A stretch of 64,000 bases of DNA from Micromonospora carbonacea (GTDB lineage: Bacteria; Actinomycetota; Actinomycetes; Mycobacteriales; Micromonosporaceae): contig NZ_JACHMZ010000001.1 in NCBI RefSeq assembly GCF_014205165.1, positions 2,123,501-2,187,500 on the forward strand, read 5' to 3'. Shown one piece after another: positions 47,283 to 58,866 of the stretch (the first letter of the stretch is position 1; each line of letters begins with the position of its first letter). The position numbers and the translations under genes are program-made. The notes beneath the pieces are model-generated. The model was not told the origin of the DNA. It did no database searches and saw nothing but the letters and a program-made list of their open reading frames with translations.

Positions 47283-48167
47283 TCACGCCTCGTCGGCCGG
47301 CTGCGGGCGGGCGACCAGCACCGGACAGTGCGCATGCTGTACGAGCGCCTGGCTGACCGAGCCGAGCACGAGGCCGACGAAGCCGCCACGTCCGCGCGAG
47401 CCGACCACCACCAGGGCCGCGTCCCCGCTCAGCTCGATCAGGGCGCGCTCGGGCTTGGCCGCCCGCACCGGCCGCCGCTCGACGGCCAGGCCCGGGTGGG
47501 CGGCCGTCACCTCGGCGGCGGTGGCGTCGAGCAGGTCCGCCGACTCCGCCCGTGCCGCCGTCCCGGACTCCGCCACCTCGTCCGGCACCGGGCCGGCGTC
47601 GTCGGCCGTCGCCACGTGCACCAGCACCAGGCCGGCGCCCCGGCGGGCCGCCTCGTCGGCGGCGAGCACCGCGGCGAGCCGCCCCGGCTCCGACCCGTCC
47701 ACCCCGGCGACCACGGGCCCACCGACCGGGATCGGCTGCTCCTCGGGCCGCACCACGAGCACCGGGCAGTGCCCGTGCCCGGCCACCTGCGCGCCGACCG
47801 AGCCGAGCAGCAGGCCGGCGAAGCCGCCCAGGCCCCGGCTGCCGACCACCACCAGCTCCGCCCGCCGGGACTCCGCCACCAGGGTCGCGGCCGGACCCCC
47901 GGCCACCTGCCGCGTCTCGACGGCGACGCCGGGCCAGCGCCCGCGCAGCTCCTCCGCCGTCCGGTCCAGCATCCGCCGGGCCTCCTCGGTGGGCGCGGGC
48001 AACCCCATGTCGTACGGGTTGAGCGGCACGCCGTAGCCGAGCGGATGCAGGTAGCCGTGCACCAGCAGCAGCGGCCGGGACCGCCAGGCGGCCTGCTGCG
48101 CCGCGTGCTCGGCGGCGACCAGGCTCGACGGGGATCCGTCCACCCCCACCACGACAGGTCGGTTCAT
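47283..48167 (-). CDS. Tandem-domain universal stress protein (copy 1)
   Basis: 294 residues with two UspA domains. Each has the ATP-binding signature G-x2-G-x9-G-[ST]: VVVGSRGLGGFAGLLLGSVGAQV in the first and VVVGSRGRGGFVGLVLGSVSQAL in the second. The first domain starts VVVGVDGSPSS and the second VVAGVDGSEPG. Such proteins bind ATP and accumulate in hypoxia and dormancy in actinobacteria. ATG 48167 is preferred; an in-frame start at 48197 lacks a better site. Probably the last gene of the ATPase-Usp-Usp series on this strand. Confidence 0.9.
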   Translation of the reverse strand: MNRPVVVGVDGSPSSLVAAEHAAQQAAWRSRPLLLVHGYLHPLGYGVPLNPYDMGLPAPTEEARRMLDRTAEELRGRWPGVAVETRQVAGGPAATLVAESRRAELVVVGSRGLGGFAGLLLGSVGAQVAGHGHCPVLVVRPEEQPIPVGGPVVAGVDGSEPGRLAAVLAADEAARRGAGLVLVHVATADDAGPVPDEVAESGTAARAESADLLDATAAEVTAAHPGLAVERRPVRAAKPERALIELSGDAALVVVGSRGRGGFVGLVLGSVSQALVQHAHCPVLVARPQPADEA

Positions 48168-48266
48168 CAGCGCTCCCGGTGCTCGATCACAGGTCATTGT
48201 CGGCGCGGCCCCCGCCCGGCACCAGCATTTGCCCGGACACGCCGCGCCGCGTGTGCGGCCCGGGGG

Positions 48267-48322
48267 TGCAGCGCCGCGGGTGCAGCGCCGCGGGTGCAGC
48301 GCCGCGGGTGCAGCGCCGCGCC
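48267..48322. repeat. 14-bp tandem repeat
   Basis: Four head-to-tail copies of TGCAGCGCCGCGGG (48267, 48281, 48295, 48309; the last ends in CC) in the spacer between the two Usp genes. Confidence 0.85.
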
Positions 48323-48334
48323 GCGCGTGCAGGC

Positions 48335-48386
48335 GTTAGGAAGGGCCCCTTCCTATGCAGAATGCGTTAGGAAGGGGCCCTTCCTT
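48335..48386. repeat. Two tandem GGAAGGGGCCCTTCC palindromes
   Basis: TAGGAAGGGCCCCTTCCTA (48337-48355) and AGGAAGGGGCCCTTCCT (48369-48385) are both preceded by GCGTT and separated by ATGCAGAATGCGT-like sequence. The same core occurs after pheT (26557-26571). It looks like a dispersed REP-type family, and the pair may also terminate the upstream Usp gene. Confidence 0.8.
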
Positions 48387-48391
48387 GCACC

Positions 48392-49273
48392 TCACCGGTG
48401 GTGGCGGACGATCGCCAGGGGGGAGGCGGCGTGGTGCAGCACGGCGTGGCTGACCGAGCCGAGCAGCAGCCCGCCCCACGCGCCCCGGCCGTGCGCGCCG
48501 ACGACCGTGAGCTGCGCCGTCCGGGACGCCTCGACCAGCACCCGGGCCGGCGTGCCCCGGACCAGGCGGCGGTGCACCGTCACCTCCGGGTACCGCTGCG
48601 ACCAGCCGGCGACGGACTCGGCGAGCACCCGTTCCTCCTCCTCGGCGATCGCGTCGAGGTCGTACGCCAGGGGCAGCACCGCGCCGGGGGCGGCCGGGGT
48701 GGGGAAGAGCCACGCGTGCACGACCACCAGGTCGGTGTCGCGGCGCGCCGCCTCCTCGAAGGCGAACCCGATCGCCTCGTCGGACAGCGCCGAGCCGTCG
48801 ACGCCCACCACCACGGGTCCGTCGGCGCGGGCCTCGCCGCGTATCACGAGCACCGGGCAGTCGGCGCGCGCCGACACCCCGATCGCCGCCGAGCCGACCA
48901 GCAGCTCGCCGAAGCCGCCCAGACCCCGCGAGCCCAGCACCACCAGGGCCGCGTCGCGGGACTCCCGCAGCAGCACCGGGACGGGGGAGCCGTCGACGAG
49001 CTCGCCGGTCACGTCCACCTCGGTGGAGACCTTCTTCGCCTCGGCGACGGCGTCGGCGACGACCTGCTCCGCGTAGTTGCGCAGCCCGGCGTCGGGCGGG
49101 CCGCCGGGGGCCGGCCCGAGCGGCGTGCCGAGCAGCGGCCAGATGAAGGCGTGCACCACCCGCAGCGGGCGGTGCCGCGCCTCGGCCTCCCGGGTCGCCA
49201 CCCGCACCGCGTGCAGCGCGGAGTCGGAACCGTCCACGCCCACCACGACGGGGGCACCGGATCTGATGGTCAT
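48392..49273 (-). CDS. Tandem-domain universal stress protein (copy 2)
   Basis: 293 residues, two UspA domains, each with an ATP-binding loop (VVLGSRGLGGFGELLVGSAAIGVSA and VVGAHGRGAWGGLLLGSVSHAVLHHA). Paralogue of the gene at 47283-48167. AAGGAGG lies 5 nt before ATG 49273; a GTG immediately upstream is less likely. It sits 49 nt after the P-type ATPase gene on the same strand, so it is probably co-transcribed with it. Confidence 0.9.
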   Translation of the reverse strand: MTIRSGAPVVVGVDGSDSALHAVRVATREAEARHRPLRVVHAFIWPLLGTPLGPAPGGPPDAGLRNYAEQVVADAVAEAKKVSTEVDVTGELVDGSPVPVLLRESRDAALVVLGSRGLGGFGELLVGSAAIGVSARADCPVLVIRGEARADGPVVVGVDGSALSDEAIGFAFEEAARRDTDLVVVHAWLFPTPAAPGAVLPLAYDLDAIAEEEERVLAESVAGWSQRYPEVTVHRRLVRGTPARVLVEASRTAQLTVVGAHGRGAWGGLLLGSVSHAVLHHAASPLAIVRHHR

Positions 49274-49322
49274 CACGTCCTCCTTCTTCCGCTTCCAGCC
49301 TGCCCCGACCCGGCCGCGCCGG

Positions 49323-51986
<2,664 letters not shown>

Positions 51987-52121
51987 CGCTCCGCTCCCGT
52001 CCGACGGGTACTGCCACCACTGACCTCCCTGTCCGCGCGGCGCGTCACCGGGCACGCCGTCCCCCTCCACCGTCGCGCCGCCGCCCGGCGCGGCGGCAGA
52101 GGCGTTTCTCCCAGGTGGCCC

Positions 52122-52135
52122 GGGACCAACGGCCC
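52122..52135. promoter_or_regulatory. DosR/DevR-like box candidate upstream of hsp20
   Basis: GGGACCAACGGCCC lies 62 bp upstream of the hsp20 start and 136 bp from the divergent ATPase start. It resembles the GGGAC-N-GxCCC half-site layout of dormancy-regulator boxes. Motifs this short occur a few times by chance in 64 kb of such GC content, so the support is positional. Confidence 0.35.
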
Positions 52136-52196
52136 TGACGCCGCGGGCCGCACAGGAGTCGGATGGGAGGCAGGACGATCGACAAGGAGGTCGAAG

Positions 52197-52613
52197 ATGT
52201 CCACCGTCACGAAGTTCAGGGGCGGCGGCACGCTCGCGCCGTTCGACTGGACCAACCTGTCCTGGCTGCCGATGCTGGCCCCGACCATCAGGGTCGAGGA
52301 CTACCTCGACGGCGACCGGTACGTGGTGCGCGCCGAGCTGCCGGGCGTCGACCCGGCCAAGGACGTGCGGATCACCCTGACCGGGGAGAACCTGCGGCTG
52401 GACGTGGTGCGCCGGGAGAGCCACGCCGACAAGGTCCGCACCGAGTTCCACTACGGCTCCTTCTCCCGGCTGGTCCCGCTGCCGGCGGGGCTGAAGCAGG
52501 AGACCCTCCGGGCCGCGTACGCCGACGGGATCCTGGAGATCACCGCCACGGTCGGCGAGCCGGAGCCGGCCGCCCGGGAGATCCCGATCACCGTCGAACA
52601 CGGCGCCCACTGA
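52197..52613 (+). CDS. Hsp20/alpha-crystallin small heat-shock protein
   Basis: 138 residues. The alpha-crystallin domain covers about 32-125 (IRVEDYLDGDRYVVRAELPGVDPAKDVRITLTGENLRLDVVR, then FHYGSFSRLVPLPAGLKQETLRAAYADGILEITA), and the short C-terminal extension contains an I-P-I motif (REIPITVEH) used in oligomer assembly. An ATP-independent holdase, like mycobacterial HspX/Acr. AAGGAGG precedes the ATG. Divergent from the P-type ATPase. Confidence 0.94.
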   Translation: MSTVTKFRGGGTLAPFDWTNLSWLPMLAPTIRVEDYLDGDRYVVRAELPGVDPAKDVRITLTGENLRLDVVRRESHADKVRTEFHYGSFSRLVPLPAGLKQETLRAAYADGILEITATVGEPEPAAREIPITVEHGAH

Positions 52614-52622
52614 GGTGACCAC

Positions 52623-52647
52623 GGGGCCCGGCCGCGCGCCGGGCCCC
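52623..52647 (+). terminator. Terminator after hsp20
   Basis: GGGGCCCGGC (52623-52632) pairs perfectly with GCCGGGCCCC (52638-52647), loop CGCGC, 9 nt after the hsp20 stop. Confidence 0.8.
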
Positions 52648-52670
52648 TCCCACGACGAGGAGACCCGCCG

Positions 52671-53147
52671 ATGACCCCGCTGGACATGCTCCGCGAACAC
52701 CCGTTCCTCACCGGCGTGCCCGAGGAGTGGCTGCCCCGGCTCACCGGGTACGCCCGCCCCGTCGTCTGGCACCCCGGGCACCGGCTGTTCCGGGCCGGTC
52801 AGCCCGCCGAGCGGTTCTGGCTGGTCCGGGGCGGTGAGGTGGCCCTGGACTTCCCGGTCCCCGGGCGCGGCGACGTGGGCATCGACACGATCGGCCCGGG
52901 CGGGGTGCTCGGCTGGTCCTGGCTGTTCCCGCCGTACCGGTGGCAGTTCGGCGCGGTCGCCGTGCGCCGCACCCCGGCCGTGGAGTTCACCGCCGCCGGG
53001 GTGCGGCGGATGATGGAGTTCGACGACGCGTTCGGCCGGCAGCTCACCACCCGGTTCATGAGCGTGGTGGTGGACCGGCTCCAGTCGGCCCGCATCCGCC
53101 TGCTCGACCTCTACGGCTACCCGACGGCCCTGCCCCCGACGGGCTGA
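52671..53147 (+). CDS. Stand-alone cyclic-nucleotide-binding-domain protein
   Basis: 158 residues: a helix, then a cNMP-binding beta roll (HPGHRLFRAGQPAERFWLVRGGEVALDFPVPGRGDVGIDTIGPGGVLGWSWLFPPYRWQFGAVAVRRTPAVEF), then a helical C-terminus (FGRQLTTRFMSVVVDRLQSARIRLLDLYG). There is no DNA-binding domain, unlike Crp. The phosphate-binding cassette is not clearly conserved, so the ligand is uncertain. ACGAGGAG precedes the ATG. The setting between hsp20 and the Pfl genes suggests a redox- or energy-sensing role. Confidence 0.85.
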   Translation: MTPLDMLREHPFLTGVPEEWLPRLTGYARPVVWHPGHRLFRAGQPAERFWLVRGGEVALDFPVPGRGDVGIDTIGPGGVLGWSWLFPPYRWQFGAVAVRRTPAVEFTAAGVRRMMEFDDAFGRQLTTRFMSVVVDRLQSARIRLLDLYGYPTALPPTG

Positions 53148-53218
53148 CCCGGACCTCGGGCCGGGTTCTGGCCCGGTTGGCCCCTCGGGCGCGCCGTCCG
53201 GCGGGGGCGGCTCCTGCC

Positions 53219-53292
53219 GGCGCATAGGGAGCTGAGTCGAAAACGACATCACACACGGGTGATGACGTGGATGACTCAGCTCCCTATGCGCC
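53219..53292. repeat. 74-bp palindromic element with perfect 20-bp arms
   Basis: GGCGCATAGGGAGCTGAGTC (53219-53238) is exactly complementary to 53273-53292 across 34 nt. The spacer contains a nested ATCAC...GTGAT dyad. It lies between convergent genes (52671-53147 and 53377-53682). Its base composition differs from its surroundings, which suggests a mobile or REP-type element; it can also act as a terminator. Confidence 0.8.
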
Positions 53293-53376
53293 GTCTCGCG
53301 GCATCGCCGGCCCTGTCCCACGGCCTCGCCCCGGCTGCGGACCCTGGCCCCGGCCGACCATCCCCGCGACCGGACG

Positions 53377-53682
53377 TCACCCGGCTTCGGTGGCGCCTCG
53401 GACGGCGTCGCCGTCGACGCGGCGGTGCACGATCAGCTCGTCGACCTCCAGCCGACCGATGCGCAGCTCCCGGATCACCGCCCGGCGGACCACCAGCCGC
53501 CCGATCGCGACGACGGCCAGGGCGCTCGCCCCCACCGCCAGCGCCCCGACGGCCATCGCCCCCGCGGAGAGCGCGCCCACCGCCCGCGCCCCCGTCGCCT
53601 GGGCGCCGGTGGCCGCCGCGCCCGTCGCCCGCGCCGGGGCCAGCCGGCCCAGGACCCGATGAGACGTCCGTGATTCCCTCAT
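53377..53682 (-). CDS. Five-residue-periodic Ala/Gly protein
   Basis: 101 residues. From about residue 20 the sequence repeats every five residues with Gly in position 2: TGAAA TGAQA TGARA VGALS, then AGAMA VGALA VGASA. It then turns into charged units IRELR IGRLE VDELI VHRRV with the same hydrophobic spacing. This suggests a pentapeptide-like beta solenoid, or a membrane hairpin followed by a solenoid. ATG 53682 or 53700. It follows pflA on the same strand after 62 nt. Function unknown. Confidence 0.6.
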   Translation of the reverse strand: MRESRTSHRVLGRLAPARATGAAATGAQATGARAVGALSAGAMAVGALAVGASALAVVAIGRLVVRRAVIRELRIGRLEVDELIVHRRVDGDAVRGATEAG

Positions 53683-53744
53683 GGCACCCGATCCTGTCAT
53701 GATCCCGCGACCCGGCGGGCCGACGTCCCGGGACTGCCGGGCGC

Positions 53745-54584
53745 TCAGGTGACCGTCAGGCCCCGGGCGGCGAACTGGCCGCGTACCCGCTCCAGCAGCT
53801 CCGGCGTGGGCGGCTCGGTGCCGGCGAGGGGGAACGTCAGGCCCAGCTCCGCGTACTTGTGCGCGCCGAGCCGGTGGAACGGCAGCACCTCCACCCGTTG
53901 CAGGCTGGGCAGTTCGGCGGCGAAGTCGGCGACCCCGGCGACGTTGTCGGGCGCGTCGGTGAGGCCGGGCACCAGCACGAACCGGATCCAGATCGGGGTG
54001 CCCCGGGCCGCGAGCCGGCGGCCGAAGCGCAGGGTCGGCCCGATCTCCCCGGTGCGGGTCACCCGCCGGTACGTCGCCGGGTCGCGCGACTTGACGTCCA
54101 GCAGCACCAGGTCGGTGGCGTCGAGCAGGGCGTCGTCGGCGCGTGCGCCGAGGAAGCCGGAGGTGTCCAGGGCCGTGTGCAGGCCCAGCGCGTGACAGCG
54201 GCGCAGCACCTCGCCGGTGAACCGTGGCTGCATCAGCGGCTCGCCGCCGCTGATCGTCACCCCGCCGCCGGCCACCGAGATGAACCGCCGGTACCGCTCG
54301 ACCTGGGCCATCAGCTCGTCGATCGTGCGGTGCCGGCCGCTGCGCCGGTACCAGGTGTCCGGGCTGTGGCAGAACCGGCAGCGCAGCGGGCAGCCGGCCA
54401 GGAACGCCACGAACCGGGTGCCGGGGCCGTCCACCCCGATCGACAGGTCCCACGAGTGCACGGCCCCGGTCAGCTCCCGCCCGGCTGCGGCGGGCCCCCG
54501 CCCGACCCGCGCCGGCAGCGGCGCGGCCCCGGCCGGCGGGGCGTCTGCCCCGCCGGCCCGGCCGGTCGCCAGCGGCCCGGTCAC
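53745..54584 (-). CDS. pflA: Pyruvate formate-lyase activating enzyme
   Basis: Radical-SAM enzyme that installs the glycyl radical on PflB. 279 residues: the iron-sulfur cluster motif C-x3-C-x2-C in [55 protein letters not shown] and [16 protein letters not shown]. The first 35 or so residues are an extra Ala/Gly/Pro extension. The GTG start at 54584 overlaps the pflB stop (GTGA). The active form is expected only under low oxygen. Confidence 0.94.
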   Translation of the reverse strand: MTGPLATGRAGGADAPPAGAAPLPARVGRGPAAAGRELTGAVHSWDLSIGVDGPGTRFVAFLAGCPLRCRFCHSPDTWYRRSGRHRTIDELMAQVERYRRFISVAGGGVTISGGEPLMQPRFTGEVLRRCHALGLHTALDTSGFLGARADDALLDATDLVLLDVKSRDPATYRRVTRTGEIGPTLRFGRRLAARGTPIWIRFVLVPGLTDAPDNVAGVADFAAELPSLQRVEVLPFHRLGAHKYAELGLTFPLAGTEPPTPELLERVRGQFAARGLTVT

Positions 54585-56827
54585 AGCGAACCGTGGAAGG
54601 TGCGGGACACCACGTCGCGCTGCTGCTCCGGCGTGAGCCGGACGAAGTTCACCGCGTACCCGGAGACCCGGACGGTGAGCTGCGGGTAGCGCTCCGGGTG
54701 GGCCATCGCGTCGAGCAGGGTGGCCCGGTCCAGCACGTTGACGTTGAGGTGGAACCCGCCCGCGTCGGCGTACCCGTCGAGCACCCCGGCCAGGTTGGCG
54801 ATCCGCTCGTCGCGGGTGTGCCCCAGCCCGTCGGGGGTGACCGTGCCGGTCAGCGAGATCCCGTCGCGCGCCGCGGCGTACGGCAGCTTCGCCACCGACA
54901 GCGCCGCCGCGACGAGGCCGTGGGTGTCCCGCCCGTTCATCGGGTTCGCGCCCGGGGCGAACGGCTCGCCGGCCCGCCGCCCGTCGGGGGTGTTGCCGGT
55001 GTGCTTGCCGTACACCACGTTCGAGGTGATGGTGAGCACCGACATGGTCAGCTCCGCGTCGCGGTAGGTGCGCTGCCGGCGCAGCTTCTCCGCGAACGTC
55101 TCGACCAGCCACACCGCGATCTCGTCGGCCCGGTCGTCGTCGTTGCCGTAGGTGGGCGGCTCGCCCTCCACGGCGTAGTCGACGGCCAGGCCGGTGGCGT
55201 CGCGCAGCACCTTCACCTTTCCGTACCGGATGGCGGCGAGGCTGTCCACCGCCACCGACAGCCCGGCGACGCCGGTGGCCATGAACCGGTGCACCGGGTG
55301 GTCGTGCAGCGCCATCTCCAGCCGTTCGTAGGCGTACCGGTCGTGCATGTGGTGGATGACGTTGAGCGCGTCCACGTACGTCTCGGCCAGCCAGTCCAGC
55401 GTCCGGTCGTACGCGGCGAGCACCTCGTCGTAGTCGAGCGTCTCGCCGCCGACCGGCGGGGCGGGCGGGGCGACCTGGTCGCCGGTCAGCTCGTCCCGGC
55501 CGCCGTTGATGGCGTACAGCAGCGCCTTGGCCAGGTTCGCCCGCGCCCCGAAGAACTGCATGTCCTTGCCGACCCGCATCGCCGACACGCAGCAGGCGAT
55601 CGCGGTGTCGTCGTCGTACGCGGGCCGGATCAGCTCGTCGTTCTCGTACTGGATGGCGCTGGTGTCCAGCGACACCTGGGCGCAGAACCGCTTGAACCCC
55701 TCGGGGAGCCGGGGCGACCACAGCACGGTCAGGTTCGGCTCCGGCGCCGGCCCGAGGTTGTAGAGGGTCTGCAGGTAGCGGAAGCTGGTGCGGGTCACCA
55801 GCGGCCGGCCGTCGGCGCCGATCCCGCCGAGGGACTCGGTGACCCACGTCGGGTCGCCGGAGAAGAGCTGGTCGTACTCGGGGGTGCGCAGGAACCGCAC
55901 GATCCGCAGCTTGATCACGAAGTCGTCGACCAGCTCCTGCGCGCCGGCCTCGTCCAGCCGCCCCTCGGCGAGGTCCCGCCGCAGGTAGGCGTCCACGAAG
56001 TTCGCGGTCCGCCCGAGCGACATCGCCGCCCCGTTCTGCTCCTTCGTGGCGGCCAGGTACGCGAAGTACAGCCACTGGATCGCCTCACGGCCGGTCGTGG
56101 CCGGGCCGGAGACGTCGTACCCGTAGGCGGCGGCCATCTCGGTCAGCTCGCCGAGGGCGCGGATCTGCTCGGCCAGCTCCTCCCGCTCGCGGATCACGTC
56201 GTCGGTCGACGGCCGGTCGTCCAGGGCCGCCTTCAGCGCCCGGCGCTCGGCGACGAGCCGGTCCACCCCGTACAGGGCCACCCGCCGGTAGTCGCCGATG
56301 ATCCGGCCCCGCCCGTACGCGTCGGGCAGGCCGGTGATGACGTGCGAGCGCCGCGCCGCGAGGACGTCCGCCGGGTACGCGTCGAACACCGCGTCGTTGT
56401 GCGTCCTGCGGTAGCGGGTGTAGATCCGGTGCACCGCCGGGTCCGGCTCGTAGCCGTACGCCCGCAGCGCGGTCTCGACCATCCGCAGCCCGCCGGCCGG
56501 CATGATCGCCCGGCGCAGCGGCGCGTCGGTCTGCAACCCGACGATCAGCTCCCGGTCGGCGTCGACGTACCCGGGGGCGTGGGCGGTGATCGTGGACGGG
56601 GTGGCCGCGTCGACGTCGTACACGCCGCGGCGGCGCTCCTCGCCGAACATGTCGGTGAGCCGTCCCCAGACCGCCAGGGTCCGCTCGGTCGGGCCGGCGA
56701 GGAACCCGGCGTCGCCGGTGTACGGCTCGTGGTTGCGGCGCACGAAGTCCGCCACGTCGATCGTGGTGCGCCACGCCCCGTCGGCGAAGCCCCGCCACGG
56801 GTCGCGGACGTGCTCGGTGCCGGTCAT
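54581..56827 (-). CDS. pflB: Pyruvate formate-lyase
   Basis: Converts pyruvate and CoA to acetyl-CoA and formate under anaerobic conditions. 748 residues. The two active-site Cys are in [28 protein letters not shown]; the glycyl-radical site is [17 protein letters not shown] near the C-terminus; [11 protein letters not shown] and [16 protein letters not shown] are also family features. GGAAGGA precedes ATG 56827. It stands between a zinc alcohol dehydrogenase (upstream) and its activase, so the three encode mixed-acid fermentation steps, unusual for organisms usually called strict aerobes. Confidence 0.95.
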   Translation of the reverse strand: MTGTEHVRDPWRGFADGAWRTTIDVADFVRRNHEPYTGDAGFLAGPTERTLAVWGRLTDMFGEERRRGVYDVDAATPSTITAHAPGYVDADRELIVGLQTDAPLRRAIMPAGGLRMVETALRAYGYEPDPAVHRIYTRYRRTHNDAVFDAYPADVLAARRSHVITGLPDAYGRGRIIGDYRRVALYGVDRLVAERRALKAALDDRPSTDDVIREREELAEQIRALGELTEMAAAYGYDVSGPATTGREAIQWLYFAYLAATKEQNGAAMSLGRTANFVDAYLRRDLAEGRLDEAGAQELVDDFVIKLRIVRFLRTPEYDQLFSGDPTWVTESLGGIGADGRPLVTRTSFRYLQTLYNLGPAPEPNLTVLWSPRLPEGFKRFCAQVSLDTSAIQYENDELIRPAYDDDTAIACCVSAMRVGKDMQFFGARANLAKALLYAINGGRDELTGDQVAPPAPPVGGETLDYDEVLAAYDRTLDWLAETYVDALNVIHHMHDRYAYERLEMALHDHPVHRFMATGVAGLSVAVDSLAAIRYGKVKVLRDATGLAVDYAVEGEPPTYGNDDDRADEIAVWLVETFAEKLRRQRTYRDAELTMSVLTITSNVVYGKHTGNTPDGRRAGEPFAPGANPMNGRDTHGLVAAALSVAKLPYAAARDGISLTGTVTPDGLGHTRDERIANLAGVLDGYADAGGFHLNVNVLDRATLLDAMAHPERYPQLTVRVSGYAVNFVRLTPEQQRDVVSRTFHGSL

Positions 56828-56931
56828 CGTCGTGTCCTTCCGGTCGGTGGGGTGGCGGTGCGCGGCTGGTCGGCGGCCGGCCGACCGGCGCGGGCTGGCC
56901 GGCAGGTGGGTACCGGCCGGCCGCGGGCGGC

Positions 56932-57942
56932 TCACGGCCGCAGCACGAGGCGGGCGGCGACCCGGCCGGCCAGCACGTCCTCGATCGCCTCGTTGATCTC
57001 GTCGAGCTTGCGCACCTCGTACGCGACGTGGGTGCGGCCGGCGGCGTGCAGCCGGAACACCTCGGCCAGGTCGGCGCGGGTGCCCACGATCGAGCCGACG
57101 ACGGTGATGCCCTTGAGCACGGTCTCGAAGACCGGCAGGGTGATCTCGTTGTCCTTCGGCAGCGACACCAGCACCAGCCGGCCGCCGCGGCGCAGGCAGC
57201 GGTGCGCCTGCTCGACGACGCGCGGGTCGGCGGCCAGCACGATCGCCACGTCCACCCCGCCGAGCGCGGTGATCGCCTCGACCGGGTCGACGTCGGTGGC
57301 GTCGACGGTGTGCGTCGCGCCGAGCGAGGCGGCGAGGGCCAGCTTCTCGGCGGTGACGTCGACGGCGACCGTCTCGCCGCCGAACAGCTGCGCGTACTGC
57401 TGGGCGAGGTGGCCCAGGCCGCCGATGCCGAAGACCGCCACCCGGTCGCCGGGCCGCACCCCGGCGACCTTCACCGCCTTGTACGTGGTGACGCCCGCGC
57501 AGGTCAGCGGGGCGGCCTCGGCCGGGTCCACCCCGGCGGGGACGGCGACGGCGTAGCGGGCGGACGCGACCGCGTACTCGGCGTGCGCGCCGTCGAGGGT
57601 GTACCCGGTGTTGCGCTGCGCCTCGCACAGCGTCTCCCACCCGGTGACGCAGTACCCGCAGGTCCCGCACGCCCAGCCGAGCCAGGGCAGGGCCACCCGG
57701 TCGCCGACGGCGTGCTCGGTCACCCCCGCGCCGATCCGCTCGACGATGCCGACGCCCTCGTGCCCGGGGACGAACGGCGGGTTCGGCTTGACCGGCCAGT
57801 CGCCGCGCGCGGCGTGGATGTCGGTGTGGCACAGGCCGCTGGCCTCGATCCGGACGAGGATCTCGCCCGGGCCCGGCTCCGGCACGGGCAGGTCGAACAT
57901 CTCCAAGGGACGGTCGAACGCGGTGACGACACTCGCACGCAT
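56932..57942 (-). CDS. Zinc-dependent alcohol dehydrogenase (AdhP type)
   Basis: 336 residues: catalytic zinc ligands in [16 protein letters not shown] and [13 protein letters not shown], a structural-zinc four-Cys lobe in [21 protein letters not shown], and Rossmann [14 protein letters not shown] with VDVTAEK for NAD. Reduces acetaldehyde to ethanol or the reverse. It lies 104 nt upstream of pflB on the same strand. Together they could dispose of electrons when oxygen is low. A GGGACCTTCGCCCC box lies 87 nt before its start. Confidence 0.93.
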   Translation of the reverse strand: MRASVVTAFDRPLEMFDLPVPEPGPGEILVRIEASGLCHTDIHAARGDWPVKPNPPFVPGHEGVGIVERIGAGVTEHAVGDRVALPWLGWACGTCGYCVTGWETLCEAQRNTGYTLDGAHAEYAVASARYAVAVPAGVDPAEAAPLTCAGVTTYKAVKVAGVRPGDRVAVFGIGGLGHLAQQYAQLFGGETVAVDVTAEKLALAASLGATHTVDATDVDPVEAITALGGVDVAIVLAADPRVVEQAHRCLRRGGRLVLVSLPKDNEITLPVFETVLKGITVVGSIVGTRADLAEVFRLHAAGRTHVAYEVRKLDEINEAIEDVLAGRVAARLVLRP

Positions 57943-58029
57943 CGGGGGCCTCCCAGCTCCGTTGTCGCTTCCACCCTCAATCTGCTCCGTCCACCCCGCC
58001 GGAGGCAGAGTCCCCGGACCACCCCACCC

Positions 58030-58043
58030 GGGACCTTCGCCCC
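58030..58043. promoter_or_regulatory. DosR-like box candidate upstream of the alcohol dehydrogenase
   Basis: GGGACCTTCGCCCC matches the layout of the site before hsp20 (GGGACC-N3-GSCCC) and lies 87 bp upstream of the dehydrogenase start. Weak evidence on its own. Confidence 0.3.
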
Positions 58044-58069
58044 CCACCCCCATCCAGCCCGGTGATCAA

Positions 58070-58111
58070 GAGGTTTGCGTCCCGGCCGGGGCGAAACCTG
58101 ACGCAAACCTC
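58070..58111 (-). terminator. Inverted repeat after the 182-residue ORF
   Basis: GAGGTTTGCGTC (58070-58081) pairs with GACGCAAACCTC (58100-58111). Outer bases TGATCAA and CTGGTCAAC extend the match imperfectly. It directly follows (on the minus strand) the stop at 58121, so it can terminate that gene. Its sequence looks like another dispersed palindrome type. Confidence 0.6.
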
Positions 58112-58120
58112 CTGGTCAAC

Positions 58121-58669
58121 TCATCGACGGTGGGAGTCGGGGAGGCGGTGGGCGCGCAGGACGTGGGCCCACCAGGGGCGGGGGCCGGTCGAGCGCAGGG
58201 CCGGGGCGCGGACGCCGCGCAGGCTCACCCATCCGCCCGGCCCCATCCGCACCGTGCCGATGGCCGGCGGGCGACGCCGGCTGGCGACCACCGCCACCGC
58301 GGCGGTGACCAGCCCGACGGCCAGCGCGCCGGTCGCCGCGGCGAGCACCCGGTCCGGGTCGGCCAGCGTGCGGTAGCGCACCCGGCCACCGGCGAGCACG
58401 AAGGCCCCGACCGGCCGGCCGTCGCGGGCCACCGGCACCACCGCGGCCGGCGCGGCGCCGGGCAGGACGAGCACGGGGCCGACCTGCCCGGCGGACCGGT
58501 GCCCGGCCTCCGGGCACGCCTGCGCCGAGGACGGCAGCACCGCCGGAGCCTGCGCCGGCTGTGCCTGCGGTGCCGGTTCCTGCGCCGCCGGTTGCTGCGG
58601 CGAGGGCGCGGGCGGGCGCGCGGGCGGGGACAGTGGGGCGGGTCCGGTGGCGTTCAGGATCGCGGTCAT
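58121..58669 (-). CDS. Pro/Ala-rich membrane protein, function unknown
   Basis: 182 residues. Residues 1-60 are Pro/Ala/Gln-rich and disordered. A beta-like segment follows (VGPVLVLPGAAPAAVVPVARDGRPVGAFVLAGGRVRYRT), then one transmembrane helix (about 112-130, ATGALAVGLVTAAVAVVAS) and a basic tail (RRRPPAIGTVRMGPGGW...LRAHRLPDSHRR). GGAGG lies 7 nt before ATG 58669. It was not recognised; its location next to the fermentation genes is the only clue to its role. Confidence 0.6.
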   Translation of the reverse strand: MTAILNATGPAPLSPPARPPAPSPQQPAAQEPAPQAQPAQAPAVLPSSAQACPEAGHRSAGQVGPVLVLPGAAPAAVVPVARDGRPVGAFVLAGGRVRYRTLADPDRVLAAATGALAVGLVTAAVAVVASRRRPPAIGTVRMGPGGWVSLRGVRAPALRSTGPRPWWAHVLRAHRLPDSHRR

Positions 58670-58866
58670 GGCGCGACCTCCGTTCGGTTGTCGGGTCAGC
58701 GGCTGTCGGACGGCGCGCCGGCCGGGTGCGCCGCGGCCCGTCCGGCGTGCGGGAACGTCGTCCCCCTCCTTCGTAGCGGGCCGCCGCGGGCCGTCGACAG
58801 GGCCGGATGGGACCACCGCCGGGCCGGAGGTCCCGGCCTGTCGGAGCCCGCCGGTACCCTGCCCGG

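Noticed and set aside
48267..48322. Coding repeat or protein-binding array
   Set aside because: The 14-bp unit is not a multiple of three and lies in a short spacer; I see no gene or operator that would use it. Slippage of GC-rich sequence is enough to explain it.
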